A stretch of 64,000 bases of DNA from Pseudomonadota bacterium (GTDB lineage: Bacteria > Pseudomonadota > Gammaproteobacteria > Burkholderiales > JAJZQI01). The notes under the pieces are model-generated. The model was not told the origin of the DNA and searched no databases. It worked only from the letters and a program-made list of their open reading frames with translations. A program made the position numbers and the translations under genes. The number at the start of each line of letters is the position of its first letter. The first letter of the stretch is position 1. This document shows, in pieces, positions 1 to 9,675 of the stretch. The stretch is from the NCBI GenBank assembly GCA_021851875.1, contig JAJZQI010000010.1, forward strand, positions 46,217-110,216. The letters run 5' to 3'.

Positions 1-14
1 CGATCGCCGCCTAA
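1..14 (+). CDS. 3' end of an upstream gene, possibly rpmA (ribosomal protein L27)
   Basis: Only three sense codons (Ile-Ala-Ala) and a TAA stop at 12-14 are inside the window. The guess of rpmA rests on context alone: the rplU-rpmA-obgE order is very common in bacteria and a transcription terminator follows before obgE. The residues are too few to identify the gene. Confidence 0.3.
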
Positions 15-36
15 ACAGGCAAGAAAGCTGTGCAAG

Positions 37-1138
<1,102 letters not shown>

Positions 1139-1164
1139 TCGGCTTTTCACCCTCTGAGCCTGGT

Positions 1165-2283
1165 ATGAAATCGGTACTCGCAAAATCCTCGCGGCTGGTC
1201 GTCAAAGTCGGCAGCAGCCTGGTCACCAACAGCGGCCAGGGACTCGACCATAGCGCCCTGGCCGCATGGGCCGCGCAAATCAGCGCGCTCAAGGCGCAGG
1301 GCAAGGAAATCGTACTGGTTTCCAGCGGCGCCATCGCCGAGGGCATGCAACGACTGGGGTGGAAAAAACGCCCCAAGGCCGTGCACGAATTGCAGGCCGC
1401 CGCCGCGGTGGGGCAAATGGGCCTGATTCAGGCCTATGAAGCCTGTTTCAAACAGCATGGCGCCCATGCCGCACAGATTCTGCTGACGCACGAGGATCTG
1501 GCCGACCGCAAACGCTACCTGAACGCCCGTTCGACGCTGCGCACCCTGCTGGAACTCAATGTCATCCCCATCATCAACGAAAACGACACGGTGGTGACGG
1601 ATGAAATCCGCTTCGGCGACAACGATACGCTGGGCGCGCTGGTGGCCAACCTGATTGAGGCCGATGCGCTGATTATTCTGACCGACCAGCCCGGCCTGTA
1701 CACCGCAGACCCGCGCAAGAACCCCGATGCGACCTTTGTGGCCGAAGCGCGCGCCGGCGACCCGCAACTGGAAAAGATGGCCGGCGGCGCCGGCACCGCA
1801 GTCGGCACCGGCGGCATGCTGACCAAGATTCTGGCCGCCAAACGCGCCGCGCGCAGCGGCGCACACACGCTGATCGTCTCCGGCCGCGAGCCGGAAGTTC
1901 TGCTGCGCCTGGCGCAAGGCGTAGCCATCGGCACGCAACTGATCGCCGAACAGCCGCCCATTGCCGCGCGCAAGCAATGGCTGGCCGACCATCTGCAGAT
2001 TCGCGGCCGCATCACCCTGGATGAGGGCGCCGTGCGCGCGCTGTGCAACGAAGGCAAAAGCCTGCTGCCGGTGGGCGCCACGGCGGTCAGCGGCGATTTC
2101 GAACGGGGCGAGCTGGTAGCCTGCATTGACGCCCAGGGCCAGGAAATTGCCCGCGGCCTGGCCAACTACAGCGCCGCCGACGCGAGCCGCATCCTGCGCA
2201 AGGGCAGTCATGAAATTGAGCACATTCTGGGCTATATTGATGACACGGAACTTATTCACCGTGACAATCTGATATTGCTATAG
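1165..2283 (+). CDS. proB: Glutamate 5-kinase
   Basis: First enzyme of proline biosynthesis: ATP-dependent phosphorylation of L-glutamate to glutamyl-5-phosphate in the cytoplasm. The amino-acid kinase domain starts with VVKVGSSLV (about 12-20). It contains VSSGAIAEG, the [10 protein letters not shown] substrate loop and the GTGGMLTK loop. The last ~100 residues form the PUA domain (from about 275). The ATG at 1165 opens directly on the kinase fold and gives 372 aa, the usual size. An upstream in-frame extension into obgE is not credible. proA is not adjacent here. Confidence 0.96.
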   Translation: MKSVLAKSSRLVVKVGSSLVTNSGQGLDHSALAAWAAQISALKAQGKEIVLVSSGAIAEGMQRLGWKKRPKAVHELQAAAAVGQMGLIQAYEACFKQHGAHAAQILLTHEDLADRKRYLNARSTLRTLLELNVIPIINENDTVVTDEIRFGDNDTLGALVANLIEADALIILTDQPGLYTADPRKNPDATFVAEARAGDPQLEKMAGGAGTAVGTGGMLTKILAAKRAARSGAHTLIVSGREPEVLLRLAQGVAIGTQLIAEQPPIAARKQWLADHLQIRGRITLDEGAVRALCNEGKSLLPVGATAVSGDFERGELVACIDAQGQEIARGLANYSAADASRILRKGSHEIEHILGYIDDTELIHRDNLILL

Positions 2284-2292
2284 GAGTTTGCC

Positions 2293-2742
2293 ATGTCTTT
2301 TGCCGTGCGCCTATCCGTGCGGGCTGCGCTGATCGCGACGCTTGCCGCCTGCAGTTTACCCGCCCTGTCCGCCAGCACGCCGTTTGAACCCGGCGAATGG
2401 GAAATCACCACCAAAATGGAAGGCATCCCGGGCATGCCGGCCAACATGCCTCCTCACAGCTTCCGTCAATGCCTGACGCCGCAGAACAATCTGCCGCAGG
2501 AAAAAGGCAAAATGGATCCGCGCTGCAAGATTCTGGAAAACAGCATGAGCGGCAACACGGTGCACTGGAAAATGCAGTGTGACATGCCCGAAGGCAAAAC
2601 CCTCAGCGATGGGAATGTGACCTATCGCGGCAACAGTTTCGACGGGGTCAGCCATGTCAAAACCAGTTATGGCGGTCAAACCATGAACATGACCAGCCAT
2701 ATGAGCGGCAAACGCCTGGGAAATTGCCCCGCCGGCAAATAA
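2293..2742 (+). CDS. DUF3617-type exported protein
   Basis: A 149-aa protein with an N-terminal signal sequence of about 27 residues. LAAC at 17-20 resembles a lipobox, while ALSA-S at about 24-28 could be a signal peptidase I site, so lipoprotein versus soluble periplasmic protein is undecided. The mature part has the FEPGEWEIT start and paired cysteines (CL, CK, C in QCDMP, NCPAG) typical of the DUF3617 family, whose function is unknown. A strong AGGAG site precedes the ATG. It lies 9 nt after proB and probably shares its transcript. Confidence 0.75.
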   Translation: MSFAVRLSVRAALIATLAACSLPALSASTPFEPGEWEITTKMEGIPGMPANMPPHSFRQCLTPQNNLPQEKGKMDPRCKILENSMSGNTVHWKMQCDMPEGKTLSDGNVTYRGNSFDGVSHVKTSYGGQTMNMTSHMSGKRLGNCPAGK

Positions 2743-2799
2743 GCCGGGCCGAACTGGACGGCCTGTCGTTCCGGCCGGTTCGGCTCAATTCTTTGGCGG

Positions 2800-3303
2800 C
2801 TATTCTTTCATTCGCTGCAGGATATCGTCGACATGGCGCGCCGGCAGCCGGTCCGGACAAAGAATATCGGAATACAGCCGGTTATGTTGGCGATTGATGT
2901 CCTGGTAGCTGACGTTGCGCCACTCGGAATGCAAGGGTTCCACCCATTGCCCATTCATGCCGCCGATGGCGTAGATTTTCATTTCTTTGCTGGTGCAGCG
3001 GATGCCTTCGAAACTGACATTCTCCGCCCCGCCGGCCGCCTTGACGATCAGCGTGTAACGCACCACGCCGTCAGCTCCGATGTTGATGGAATGCTTGTCG
3101 AGAAAGAAATGATGCGGGGTAGCCGGCCCGACATAGAATTCGACCTCATTTTCAGCTTTTGGATAAGGCGGCAATTGCCGCTGCAGCTCTACCCACGGCT
3201 TGTTTTCCTCGAACTGGAACTGATCGGCCCCCCACCCGGCTGCCGCAGCAGCCCCTGCGGCCAGCAGCAGAAGACTGCCCGCGATCGCTTGTTTTTGTCT
3301 CAC
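2800..3303 (-). CDS. CNP1-like family exported protein
   Basis: Predicted periplasmic protein of 167 aa resembling the CNP1-like family found next to proB and rppH in betaproteobacteria and neisseriae. Function is unknown. The GTG at 3303 is preferred because it opens straight onto the signal peptide (RQKQAIAGSLLLLAAGAAAAA), starts just after the stop of the upstream gene, and has GAGAG upstream. A longer ATG start at 3348 would overlap the neighbour and add 15 residues ahead of the signal peptide. The mature region holds the PWVELQRQLPPYP and CTSKEMKIYA segments that I associate with the family. Confidence 0.75.
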   Translation of the reverse strand: MRQKQAIAGSLLLLAAGAAAAAGWGADQFQFEENKPWVELQRQLPPYPKAENEVEFYVGPATPHHFFLDKHSINIGADGVVRYTLIVKAAGGAENVSFEGIRCTSKEMKIYAIGGMNGQWVEPLHSEWRNVSYQDINRQHNRLYSDILCPDRLPARHVDDILQRMKE

Positions 3304-3307
3304 CCGC

Positions 3308-3655
3308 CTACTCTCTCTGATGCGCCACCAAAACGGCTTCAGGCACATGATACCGAATGGCCCCGGCCAATTCCAGCGTCAAGCCGGGGCGATAGCGCAT
3401 GGACACCCACAAAACGTTGAGCGCCAGGTTCATATTGGCGAACACAACCTCCTCGTAACGCCCCAGCACTGCATGAATCAGGCGGAACGTTTCATCAATG
3501 TCGGCGGGAGGCCGGTATCTCAGCCGGGGGATCAGCATCATGAAGTCGCACAGCGGACGACCATCGCTGTCTCGTGTCGGGGCGATTTGCCATAAGGGCG
3601 TTGCTGCGCTGACCGCATGCGCACGCTGCGGCAGCCTGCGATCAGGCGTATCCAT
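3308..3655 (-). CDS. Hypothetical protein
   Basis: A 115-aa, arginine-rich soluble protein with no signal peptide or membrane segment. I do not recognise a family. The central part (FMMLIPRLRYRPPADIDET, then LGRYEEVVFANMNLALNVLWVSM) looks like an ordered alpha/beta fold. It is packed 8 nt after the CBS-domain gene and 4 nt before the CNP1-like gene on the same strand, so it is probably part of a three-gene unit. The ATG at 3655 is the first in-frame start. Confidence 0.6.
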   Translation of the reverse strand: MDTPDRRLPQRAHAVSAATPLWQIAPTRDSDGRPLCDFMMLIPRLRYRPPADIDETFRLIHAVLGRYEEVVFANMNLALNVLWVSMRYRPGLTLELAGAIRYHVPEAVLVAHQRE

Positions 3656-3663
3656 GGCAGGCC

Positions 3664-4263
3664 TCAGGCGACTTTGAGCAGCGCTTCTATTTCTGCAAAC
3701 GTGCTGGCAAACTCAGTGTGCTCGATATCCATCTGCAGTTGACGGCCGATCTGGCTGATCGAGAAGATGCCACGCAACACTTGCGGCTGCCCCTCGCCTT
3801 CCTTCTCGACCACCAATGCATGTTGACGCCCGGACCCCTTGAGCGTGGCCACCACATCACCGACGCGGGAACGTTGCACATCCTCCATGCACAGCACATC
3901 AATCTGCGCCTGTGCCACCATGACGTCGCGCACGAGCACATCGCCATGTGTGCCCCCACGCAACTGAATGACCTGCATCGGCTTTTCACTCTTGATGTCC
4001 GTGAGTGTGATCAGACCGATGATCGTTTCATCCTGGTCCAGCACCAGCAGCAGGCGCACACCGCGTACGCGCATGAGTCGCTCTGCTTCGTCCAGCGTCG
4101 CTTCGGCGTGAATATTCACAGCCGACACCCGTGTCAGGTCGGTCATCACGCTCAGAGCAGAGTCAGACAAGGAAAGCGAACGGATAAAATCGTGCGGCCG
4201 GGCAATGTTGACGCCGGCTTCCAGCGATTTGGAGGAAAGCGGAGCATAGGATGTTGCACTCAT
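3664..4263 (-). CDS. CBS-domain protein
   Basis: A 199-aa protein with two CBS repeats and no attached enzyme domain. CBS1 spans about 45-95 (VNIHAEATLDEAERLM, then LIGLITLTDIKS) and CBS2 about 110-180 (VRDVMV, then VVATLKGSGRQHALVV and GIFSISQIGR). Such stand-alone CBS pairs usually sense adenine nucleotides and regulate a partner; the partner is unknown. The ATG at 4263 is chosen over the one at 4287 because GGGAG sits 7-8 nt before it. It is the first gene of the leftward unit with the two small proteins downstream. Confidence 0.85.
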   Translation of the reverse strand: MSATSYAPLSSKSLEAGVNIARPHDFIRSLSLSDSALSVMTDLTRVSAVNIHAEATLDEAERLMRVRGVRLLLVLDQDETIIGLITLTDIKSEKPMQVIQLRGGTHGDVLVRDVMVAQAQIDVLCMEDVQRSRVGDVVATLKGSGRQHALVVEKEGEGQPQVLRGIFSISQIGRQLQMDIEHTEFASTFAEIEALLKVA

Positions 4264-4379
4264 GAATTTCTCCCTGGTATGGGTCACACCTTAAAGATGC
4301 AGAAGAAACCTCGTGCTTTAATCCTATGCCATATCCGCTTATATATTGAATAAAATTAATTTATTAAGGTCTATGAGAA

Positions 4380-4994
4380 TTACTCATAGACCTTTTTCAA
4401 GGCGTGCTGAATCGCCGCATCCGCCCCCGGCCCGAACTGGCTGACGCCGGGCTGAAAGTCGTCGGTAAAGGCATAATCGAACTTCAGGTCCTGCAGACCC
4501 AGCGCGCCGATAAGACGGTTCTCGCGCGAAAAATCATCGTCATGCAACACCAGTGTGGGCCAGCCGTCCTCGCCCGTATCCAGGATGGGGCCGAAAAACA
4601 GGATACCCGGCTTGTTCTTGCAGCGCAGCATGCAGGCGCTTTCCGTCCGGCCGGACATGACCAGAAAATCGACCGTGCGCGAAAAACGGTCTTCCCGCTC
4701 CAGCGCCTTGTCGATCGTGCCGTTGATGCGCCTGCTTTCATGCCCGTAGCAGATTGTCTCGGCCTGACTGGCAGCGCGCCACGCATCGACATCACGCGCG
4801 CCGAAATGGCTGGGGAAGAAAATGAAGCGCAAGGGCATGATCGCCTGCAATTCCGCCAGCAATGCCTCGGAAAAGGCCGGCGTGTTGATCAGGATACCGC
4901 CCCCCTCTTTATCGGCCAGATAGAACACGGCCGGCGAAGAGCCTTCCAGGTGGTAAACGGTACGATCAAAAACTTCTATCAGCTTTTTCAACAT
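4380..4994 (-). CDS. Metallo-beta-lactamase-fold-like protein without the metal motif
   Basis: A 204-aa cytoplasmic protein whose pattern follows the metallo-beta-lactamase fold: a strand-rich N-terminus, GGGILINTPAF, a PLRFIFFPSHFGARDVDAW segment where HxHxDH would stand, and a late LFFGPILDTGEDGWP strand. The canonical HxHxDH ligands are missing (only SH-x4-D remains), so zinc hydrolase activity is doubtful. The ATG at 4994 is used; a TTG at 5006 is the alternative. Neither has a good ribosome-binding site. The gene is divergent from the small membrane protein at 5076, whose promoter overlaps its 5' end. Confidence 0.55.
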   Translation of the reverse strand: MLKKLIEVFDRTVYHLEGSSPAVFYLADKEGGGILINTPAFSEALLAELQAIMPLRFIFFPSHFGARDVDAWRAASQAETICYGHESRRINGTIDKALEREDRFSRTVDFLVMSGRTESACMLRCKNKPGILFFGPILDTGEDGWPTLVLHDDDFSRENRLIGALGLQDLKFDYAFTDDFQPGVSQFGPGADAAIQHALKKVYE

Positions 4995-4999
4995 AATTC

Positions 5000-5027
5000 T
5001 GGACAACCCAATCTTTTTGTCTATAAT
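5000..5027 (+). promoter_or_regulatory. Putative sigma-70 promoter for the small membrane protein gene
   Basis: TGGACA at 5000-5005 and a perfect TATAAT at 5022-5027 are separated by 16 nt. The start would fall near 5034, giving a leader of about 40 nt before the ATG at 5076. Confidence 0.55.
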
Positions 5028-5075
5028 GCGAGATAAGAGGATATTTTTATCCTGTTTAAGAGAGGGAGCGACGCG

Positions 5076-5228
5076 ATGTTAAGCATTCTGTTTGGATCGA
5101 CCATTGGCATTCTGTCTGTAGCCACCGTTGTTGGCGCAATTGTGATCGTCGCATTCTGGTTGTTCTACTGGATTCAACACCAGTCCCGCCAGTATCTGGA
5201 CCACGATCCGGCTCCTAAAGGTCACTGA
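5076..5228 (+). CDS. Small DUF3149-like single-span membrane protein
   Basis: A 50-aa ORF starting MLSILFGSTIGILS, followed by one long hydrophobic helix (about residues 8-34, ending FWLFYW) and a short hydrophilic tail ending PKGH. The LFGSxIGxLS start resembles small DUF3149 membrane proteins of proteobacteria. GAGGGAG lies 7 nt upstream of the ATG, a TATAAT promoter lies upstream, and a strong terminator follows. These signals make it a credible short gene. Function is unknown. Confidence 0.7.
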   Translation: MLSILFGSTIGILSVATVVGAIVIVAFWLFYWIQHQSRQYLDHDPAPKGH

Positions 5229-5264
5229 AGCCCCGGGGATGGCGGGCCGCCGCCGGCCTGCCGC

Positions 5265-5294
5265 AAAGCCCGGCCCCTTGCGGGGCCGGGCTTT
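5265..5294. terminator. Bidirectional terminator
   Basis: A 10-bp G/C stem (GCCCGGCCCC / GGGGCCGGGC, loop TTGC) is flanked by AAA on the left and TTT on the right. It lies between the small membrane protein gene and rppH, which end towards each other. Confidence 0.8.
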
Positions 5295-5295
5295 G

Positions 5296-5769
5296 TTATT
5301 TATGCAGGTAGTGTTCGAGTTCGGACAGCGCCTGCTTGTACACATCGCGCTTGAATTCGATCACGCTGTCCAGCGCCATCCAGTACTTGTTCCAGCGCCA
5401 GGCGTCGAATTCGGGGTGACTGCTGGCGCGCAGCGACACATCGCAGTCGCGACCGACCAGGCGCAGCAGAAACCAGATCTGTTTCTGACCTTTGTAACTG
5501 CCGCGCCATTCCCGCTTGACCCACTGGGTCGGCACGTCGTAATGCAGCCAATCGCGCGTGCGCCCCAGTATTTTCACATGTTCGGGCTGCAGACCGACTT
5601 CTTCCCACAATTCTCGAAACATCGCCTGCTCGGGCGATTCGCCTCGTTTGATCCCCCCCTGGGGGAACTGCCAGGAATGTTCGCGCACCCGCTTGCCCCA
5701 GAACACTTCGTTGTGGCCATTACACAGAATAATGCCGACATTGGGGCGGTAACCGTCCGCGTCTATCAT
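5296..5769 (-). CDS. rppH: RNA pyrophosphohydrolase
   Basis: Nudix hydrolase that removes pyrophosphate from the 5' end of mRNAs and so triggers RNase E-dependent decay. The Nudix box (GX5EX7REUXEEXGU) is at 38-60: [23 protein letters not shown] in outline, with catalytic glutamates in RELWEE. The N-terminal [11 protein letters not shown] and WQFPQGG are RppH hallmarks. The 157-aa length fits. It converges on the small membrane protein gene with a shared terminator. Its 5' side faces ubiX. Confidence 0.95.
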   Translation of the reverse strand: MIDADGYRPNVGIILCNGHNEVFWGKRVREHSWQFPQGGIKRGESPEQAMFRELWEEVGLQPEHVKILGRTRDWLHYDVPTQWVKREWRGSYKGQKQIWFLLRLVGRDCDVSLRASSHPEFDAWRWNKYWMALDSVIEFKRDVYKQALSELEHYLHK

Positions 5770-6042
5770 TGCTTACTACCAAAATTGTCCAATTATGGAA
5801 TTTTTTCATATTTTTCAGGCAAAAGAAAGGATTGTTGGGGAAACCGGGGCGGGTAAATCGCGGCTCCCCGCCCACAACGGTCAACATTCGCGGCAGGCGA
5901 GCAAATCCTTGTGCTGCGCGTCAATCCTCGCCGGCACCTGCATCTTGCCGGTTGCGGCGAGCCCACACCCGGATTGCCCGGGATGGCGCTGCAGGCCAAT
6001 TTACCGTTGTCTTCACCGATCAGCTCCCCTACAATGCCCGCC

Positions 6043-6660
6043 ATGAAACCGAATTCCACCATCACCCTGGCGCTGACCGGCGCTTCCGGCATGCCCTATG
6101 CAATCCGCCTGCTGCAGCAGCTGCTGTGCCACGGCAAACAGGTCTATCTGCTGTATTCGCAAGCCGCCCAGATAGTGGCCAGTCAGGAAATGGGCTGGAA
6201 CCTGCCGGCCCGCCCGGCCGATGCGGAAGCCTTCCTGACGGAGGAGTTCCAGGCCGAGCCCGGCCAGCTGCAGGTATTCGGCCGCGAGGAGTGGTTCGCA
6301 CCGGTGGCTTCCGGCTCCAACCCGGCCGATGCCATGGTGGTGTGCCCCTGCACCATGGGCACGCTTGCCGCCATCGCCAACGGCCTGTCGGACAACCTGA
6401 TCGAGCGCGCGGCAGACGTAATGCTGAAGGAAAACCGGCCGCTGATCCTGGTGCCGCGGGAAATGCCCTATTCCGCCCTGCATCTGGAGAACATGCTGAA
6501 ACTGGCCCGCATGGGCGCCACCATCATGCCGCCCAATCCCGGCTTTTATCACCACCCGTCGCACATCGAAGACCTGATCGACTTCGTGGTGGCGCGCATA
6601 CTTGATCATCTGCAGATCGAGCACACGCTCCTGCCGCGCTGGGGCGACCAGCCGGCATGA
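6043..6660 (+). CDS. ubiX: Flavin prenyltransferase UbiX
   Basis: Makes prenylated FMN, the cofactor of the UbiD decarboxylase in ubiquinone biosynthesis. The family start [16 protein letters not shown] (about 9-24), [14 protein letters not shown] (about 104-117) and the LVPREMPYS / [11 protein letters not shown] segments are all present. The start at 6043 gives 205 aa; another in-frame ATG lies three codons upstream at 6034, and a GTG far upstream would add an unrelated stretch. The last codons overlap the next gene by ATGA, so translation is coupled. Confidence 0.95.
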   Translation: MKPNSTITLALTGASGMPYAIRLLQQLLCHGKQVYLLYSQAAQIVASQEMGWNLPARPADAEAFLTEEFQAEPGQLQVFGREEWFAPVASGSNPADAMVVCPCTMGTLAAIANGLSDNLIERAADVMLKENRPLILVPREMPYSALHLENMLKLARMGATIMPPNPGFYHHPSHIEDLIDFVVARILDHLQIEHTLLPRWGDQPA

Positions 6661-7301
6661 AGGACTGGCTGAAAAAAAATCTGCCCCTGTGGTTTGACGG
6701 CGAGAACAACGTCGCCCGTTTTAGCCTGCCGATCTTCCCGCTTAAAACCGTGCTCTACCCGGGCGGCCTGCTGCCGCTCAAGGTATTCGAGACGCGCTAC
6801 GTCGACATGGTGAAAGAATGCCTGAAAAACGAAACACCGTTCGGCGTCTGCCTGATTCGCGATGGCGAAGAAGTCGGCTCGGCCGCCCTGCCGGAAAGTG
6901 TCGGCACGCTGGCGCACATTCGCGACTGGGACATGCCGCAACTGGGGCTATGGCACATCAATGCGGTCGGCGGCAGACGGTTTGCCATCGAATCGATGGC
7001 AGTATCCCGTCAGCAGCTGATCCTGGCTGAAGTTGTCCGTCTCAGCGAAGAAACAGCTGTATCTGTCCCGCCCGAACTGTCCGCCTGTAAAACCCTACTG
7101 ACGGCGGTGGAAGAAAAAATCGGCACAGACTGGCTGGCGGGCGATGCCGAACCTGACAACGCCGTCTGGCTCGGCTTCCGACTGGCGGAAATCCTCCCGC
7201 TCAAACCCTCGGTCAAGCAAAACCTGCTGGAAATGAACGACCCCATCGCCCGCCTGCAGATTCTGCACACCTTCCTGCAACAGCAAGGGCTGTCGGCCTA
7301 A
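6657..7301 (+). CDS. LON substrate-binding (PUA-like) domain protein
   Basis: A 214-aa protein consisting of a stand-alone Lon N-terminal-type domain without ATPase or protease parts. The hallmarks are [20 protein letters not shown] (about 24-43), the [11 protein letters not shown] helix and [13 protein letters not shown]. Such proteins are widespread in proteobacteria and of unknown role, presumably peptide or protein binding. It starts inside the ubiX stop (ATGA overlap) and ends overlapping by 4 nt the convergent substrate-binding protein gene. Confidence 0.85.
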   Translation: MKDWLKKNLPLWFDGENNVARFSLPIFPLKTVLYPGGLLPLKVFETRYVDMVKECLKNETPFGVCLIRDGEEVGSAALPESVGTLAHIRDWDMPQLGLWHINAVGGRRFAIESMAVSRQQLILAEVVRLSEETAVSVPPELSACKTLLTAVEEKIGTDWLAGDAEPDNAVWLGFRLAEILPLKPSVKQNLLEMNDPIARLQILHTFLQQQGLSA

Positions 7302-8422
7302 TTGCGCAGTTTGCCGGTCCGGTCGATCACATTGATATCGACGTAAGAAGACCCGCGCCGCTGCTTGCCGCCAAACGACACAAAAAACCCGCCCATATCC
7401 AGATCATGCTGAGATGCCAGCACACTGCTCAGTTGCTCGGCGGTAAAATTCCGCCCGGCCGAGCGCATGGCCGTAACCAGCAGCTTGGCCGCGATAAAAC
7501 CTTCCAGCGTCAGATGCGAAGCCGGTTCGTCGCGATATTTCTTCAGCAAGCGACTGTGTTCCGCCGCGACCGGAATAAGCGGATCATTCGGATGCGGCAC
7601 CACTTCGGCCAGCATGACCCCGGTGGCCGACTCGCTGCCGGCGAATTCATAGACAGTCTGCGGATTCACCAGCGACAGGCCCATGACGAAAGCGCCAATG
7701 TTGTTCTTGCGGTAGGCCTTGATGAACTGGGCGGCCGGCAGCGTTTGCAGCGCCAGGATGGTTGCCTGCGGCTTCTTGTCGCGACAGGCGCCTACCGCCT
7801 GATCCATGCCCTCGCCGGAGGCGCCGACGGGATAACTGCCCAGCAATTCACCCTGGCGGGCCTTCAGCTCGGCCTCCACCGCCGCCTTGACGGTCCTGCC
7901 GTATTCGTCGTCGGCAAACACGACGGCAAAACGTTTCACGCCATGCTGCAGAAAGTAGGCGACCAGCTTTTTGGCTTCGACGGAATATTCCGGCCGCACG
8001 TAAAACACACTGCCAGCCGCCGTCTCAAGATGCTGGCCGGAAAGCGGAGCTACCAGCGGCACATGCGCGGCATCGAATGCCGGCAATTTGAGCAGGGAAG
8101 CGACACTGCCCTCGCCAAAGTAACCGAACAGGACATCGACCTTCTGCCGGCCGAGAAATTCCTTGCTGATTTCGGCTGATTTCTCCGCCGAACCGGCGTT
8201 GTCGCGCGTAATCAACTGAATCTTGCGGCCGTCTATGCCGCCCTGGTTGTTGACATAATCGAAATACACCTTGGCGCCCGCCACGTAATCGCGACCGAGG
8301 TAACCCAGCGGGCCGCTCAAATCGACAGACTGGCCAACGACGATATCTTTTGCCGCGGCCGAGGGGGCCAGGGTAAAAAGAAGCAAAAGAGGCAATACAA
8401 AGGCGAGGAAGGAGGGCAACAT
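7298..8422 (-). CDS. Periplasmic ABC-transporter substrate-binding protein, branched-chain amino acid type
   Basis: A 374-aa protein with a clear signal peptide (cleavage after APSAAA, about residue 24). It is followed by a type I periplasmic-binding fold: IVVGQSVDLSGPLGYLGRDYVAGAKVYFD, GGIDGRKIQLI and the QATILALQTLPAAQFIKAYR hinge region. This matches LivJ-like extracellular receptors. No permease or ATPase gene is adjacent, so it may serve a transporter elsewhere or act as a sensor. Its last codon overlaps the stop of the convergent LON-domain gene. Confidence 0.85.
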   Translation of the reverse strand: MLPSFLAFVLPLLLLFTLAPSAAAKDIVVGQSVDLSGPLGYLGRDYVAGAKVYFDYVNNQGGIDGRKIQLITRDNAGSAEKSAEISKEFLGRQKVDVLFGYFGEGSVASLLKLPAFDAAHVPLVAPLSGQHLETAAGSVFYVRPEYSVEAKKLVAYFLQHGVKRFAVVFADDEYGRTVKAAVEAELKARQGELLGSYPVGASGEGMDQAVGACRDKKPQATILALQTLPAAQFIKAYRKNNIGAFVMGLSLVNPQTVYEFAGSESATGVMLAEVVPHPNDPLIPVAAEHSRLLKKYRDEPASHLTLEGFIAAKLLVTAMRSAGRNFTAEQLSSVLASQHDLDMGGFFVSFGGKQRRGSSYVDINVIDRTGKLRN

Positions 8423-8539
8423 GGTCTACCGGACAAATATTCAAAGCCCCTAATATAGCCCGGCAAGATGACAGCACTATTTCATTTGTTGCAAACGCAT
8501 AACAAATAAAAGCACAATCTGACTAAAACATGACTGCCG

Positions 8540-8953
8540 CTAGGTGTCTTCGGCCGCAGCATTTTGCAGCAGGCGCATGCCGCCGACCATGCCCATCACC
8601 CGCTGACGGGCCTTTGCGTCGGATTGCCGCAGGGCGGCTGCCAGATCGTCCGGCCGGGCATCAAGACCCGCCACCACAAAGGAGTAATTGCGGCGCTGCA
8701 CGCCGGCCGGCAAAACCCATTGCGGCACATCATCGTCAACCGCCACCAGTAAATCGACCTGCTGCAACAAGTCCGGCGACCAGTTTTCCGGCTGCGGCAG
8801 GCCGGCCGGCACAGGCGCGTTTATCATGCTCGCCGCACGGCATTCCAGCCACTCGCCGGCCAGCTCGCGGCCGGCCAGCAATGCCTGTGCCGCCAGTACC
8901 GGATAACGGCCGGCCAGAAAGAGCACGCGGGCACGCCGCTTGAAACCGCTCAT
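8540..8953 (-). CDS. Low-molecular-weight phosphatase-like protein lacking the catalytic Cys
   Basis: A 137-aa protein whose start (RARVLFLAGRYPVLAAQALLA) and later QQVDLLVAVDDDVPQ and RNYSF segments recall the low-molecular-weight tyrosine phosphatase / ArsC fold. The Cys-x5-Arg loop is absent (LAGRYPVLAA stands there), so phosphatase activity is unlikely. The family assignment is tentative. The ATG overlaps the tcdA stop (ATGA), so it is translationally coupled to tcdA. tcdA is in turn coupled to the antiporter gene, which makes a three-gene leftward operon. Confidence 0.5.
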   Translation of the reverse strand: MSGFKRRARVLFLAGRYPVLAAQALLAGRELAGEWLECRAASMINAPVPAGLPQPENWSPDLLQQVDLLVAVDDDVPQWVLPAGVQRRNYSFVVAGLDARPDDLAAALRQSDAKARQRVMGMVGGMRLLQNAAAEDT

Positions 8954-9675
8954 TCCAGTAATTCCTTGATGACCGCCCCGGCCAGCATCATGCCGAACAG
9001 CGGCGGCATATAGCTGATGGTGCCGTTGACGGCGCGCGGCCGGCCCGGTCCGTCGACCGGCACCGGCGGCAGCGGCGCGCGCCCCACCTCGTCGGAGAAC
9101 ACGGTCAACACGCCCTTGTGGATACCCAGGCGCTGCAGCCGCTTGCGCATGACGCGCGCCAGCGGGCAGACCTTGGTCTTGCTGATATCGGCCAGCCTGA
9201 TGCGCGACGGGTCCAGTTTATTGCCCGCTCCCATGCTGGACGCCACCTTCAAACCGCGCTGCCGGCTGGTGGCGACCAGCGCCACCTTGCAAGCCAATGA
9301 ATCAATGGCATCGATAACGTAATCGACATCGCCCGGCACGATGTCGGTGACGTTTTCGGTGGTGATAAAAGTCTGCAGCACGGTCAATTCGCAGGCGGGA
9401 TTGATGTCGGCGATACGCTCCGCCATCAGTTCGGCCTTGGGACGGCCCACTGTTGACAGCAAGGCGGGCAACTGGCGATTGATGTTGCTGGCCGCCACCA
9501 CATCGTGATCGACCAATGTCAGCCGGCCGACGCCGGCCCGCGCCAGCGCCTCGGCACAATAGGAACCGACGCCGCCCAAGCCGGCCAGGAACACATGCTT
9601 GCCGGCCAGGGCGGCGATGCCGCTGTCGCCCAGCAGAATATGGGTACGCTCGAACTGCAACGGCAGCAGGGTCAC
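8950..9675 (-). CDS. tcdA: tRNA threonylcarbamoyladenosine dehydratase
   Basis: E1/ThiF-like enzyme (CsdL/YgdL) that converts t6A37 to the cyclic ct6A form in ANN-decoding tRNAs. The ATP-binding GLGGVGS is at 32-38, followed by LVDHDVVAASNINRQLPAL (the conserved D-x-N-x-x-R-Q pattern). The ISKTKVCPLARVMRKRL stretch and C-terminal YMPPLFGMMLAG match the family. It is 241 aa, slightly shorter than the E. coli protein. It sits between the phosphatase-like gene and a Kef-type antiporter with 4-nt overlaps on both sides. Confidence 0.92.
   Translation of the reverse strand: MTLLPLQFERTHILLGDSGIAALAGKHVFLAGLGGVGSYCAEALARAGVGRLTLVDHDVVAASNINRQLPALLSTVGRPKAELMAERIADINPACELTVLQTFITTENVTDIVPGDVDYVIDAIDSLACKVALVATSRQRGLKVASSMGAGNKLDPSRIRLADISKTKVCPLARVMRKRLQRLGIHKGVLTVFSDEVGRAPLPPVPVDGPGRPRAVNGTISYMPPLFGMMLAGAVIKELLE

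Noticed and set aside
5911..6042. A GTG start extending UbiX by 44 residues
   Set aside because: The added residues are unlike UbiX, and the family N-terminus begins at the ATG at 6043.
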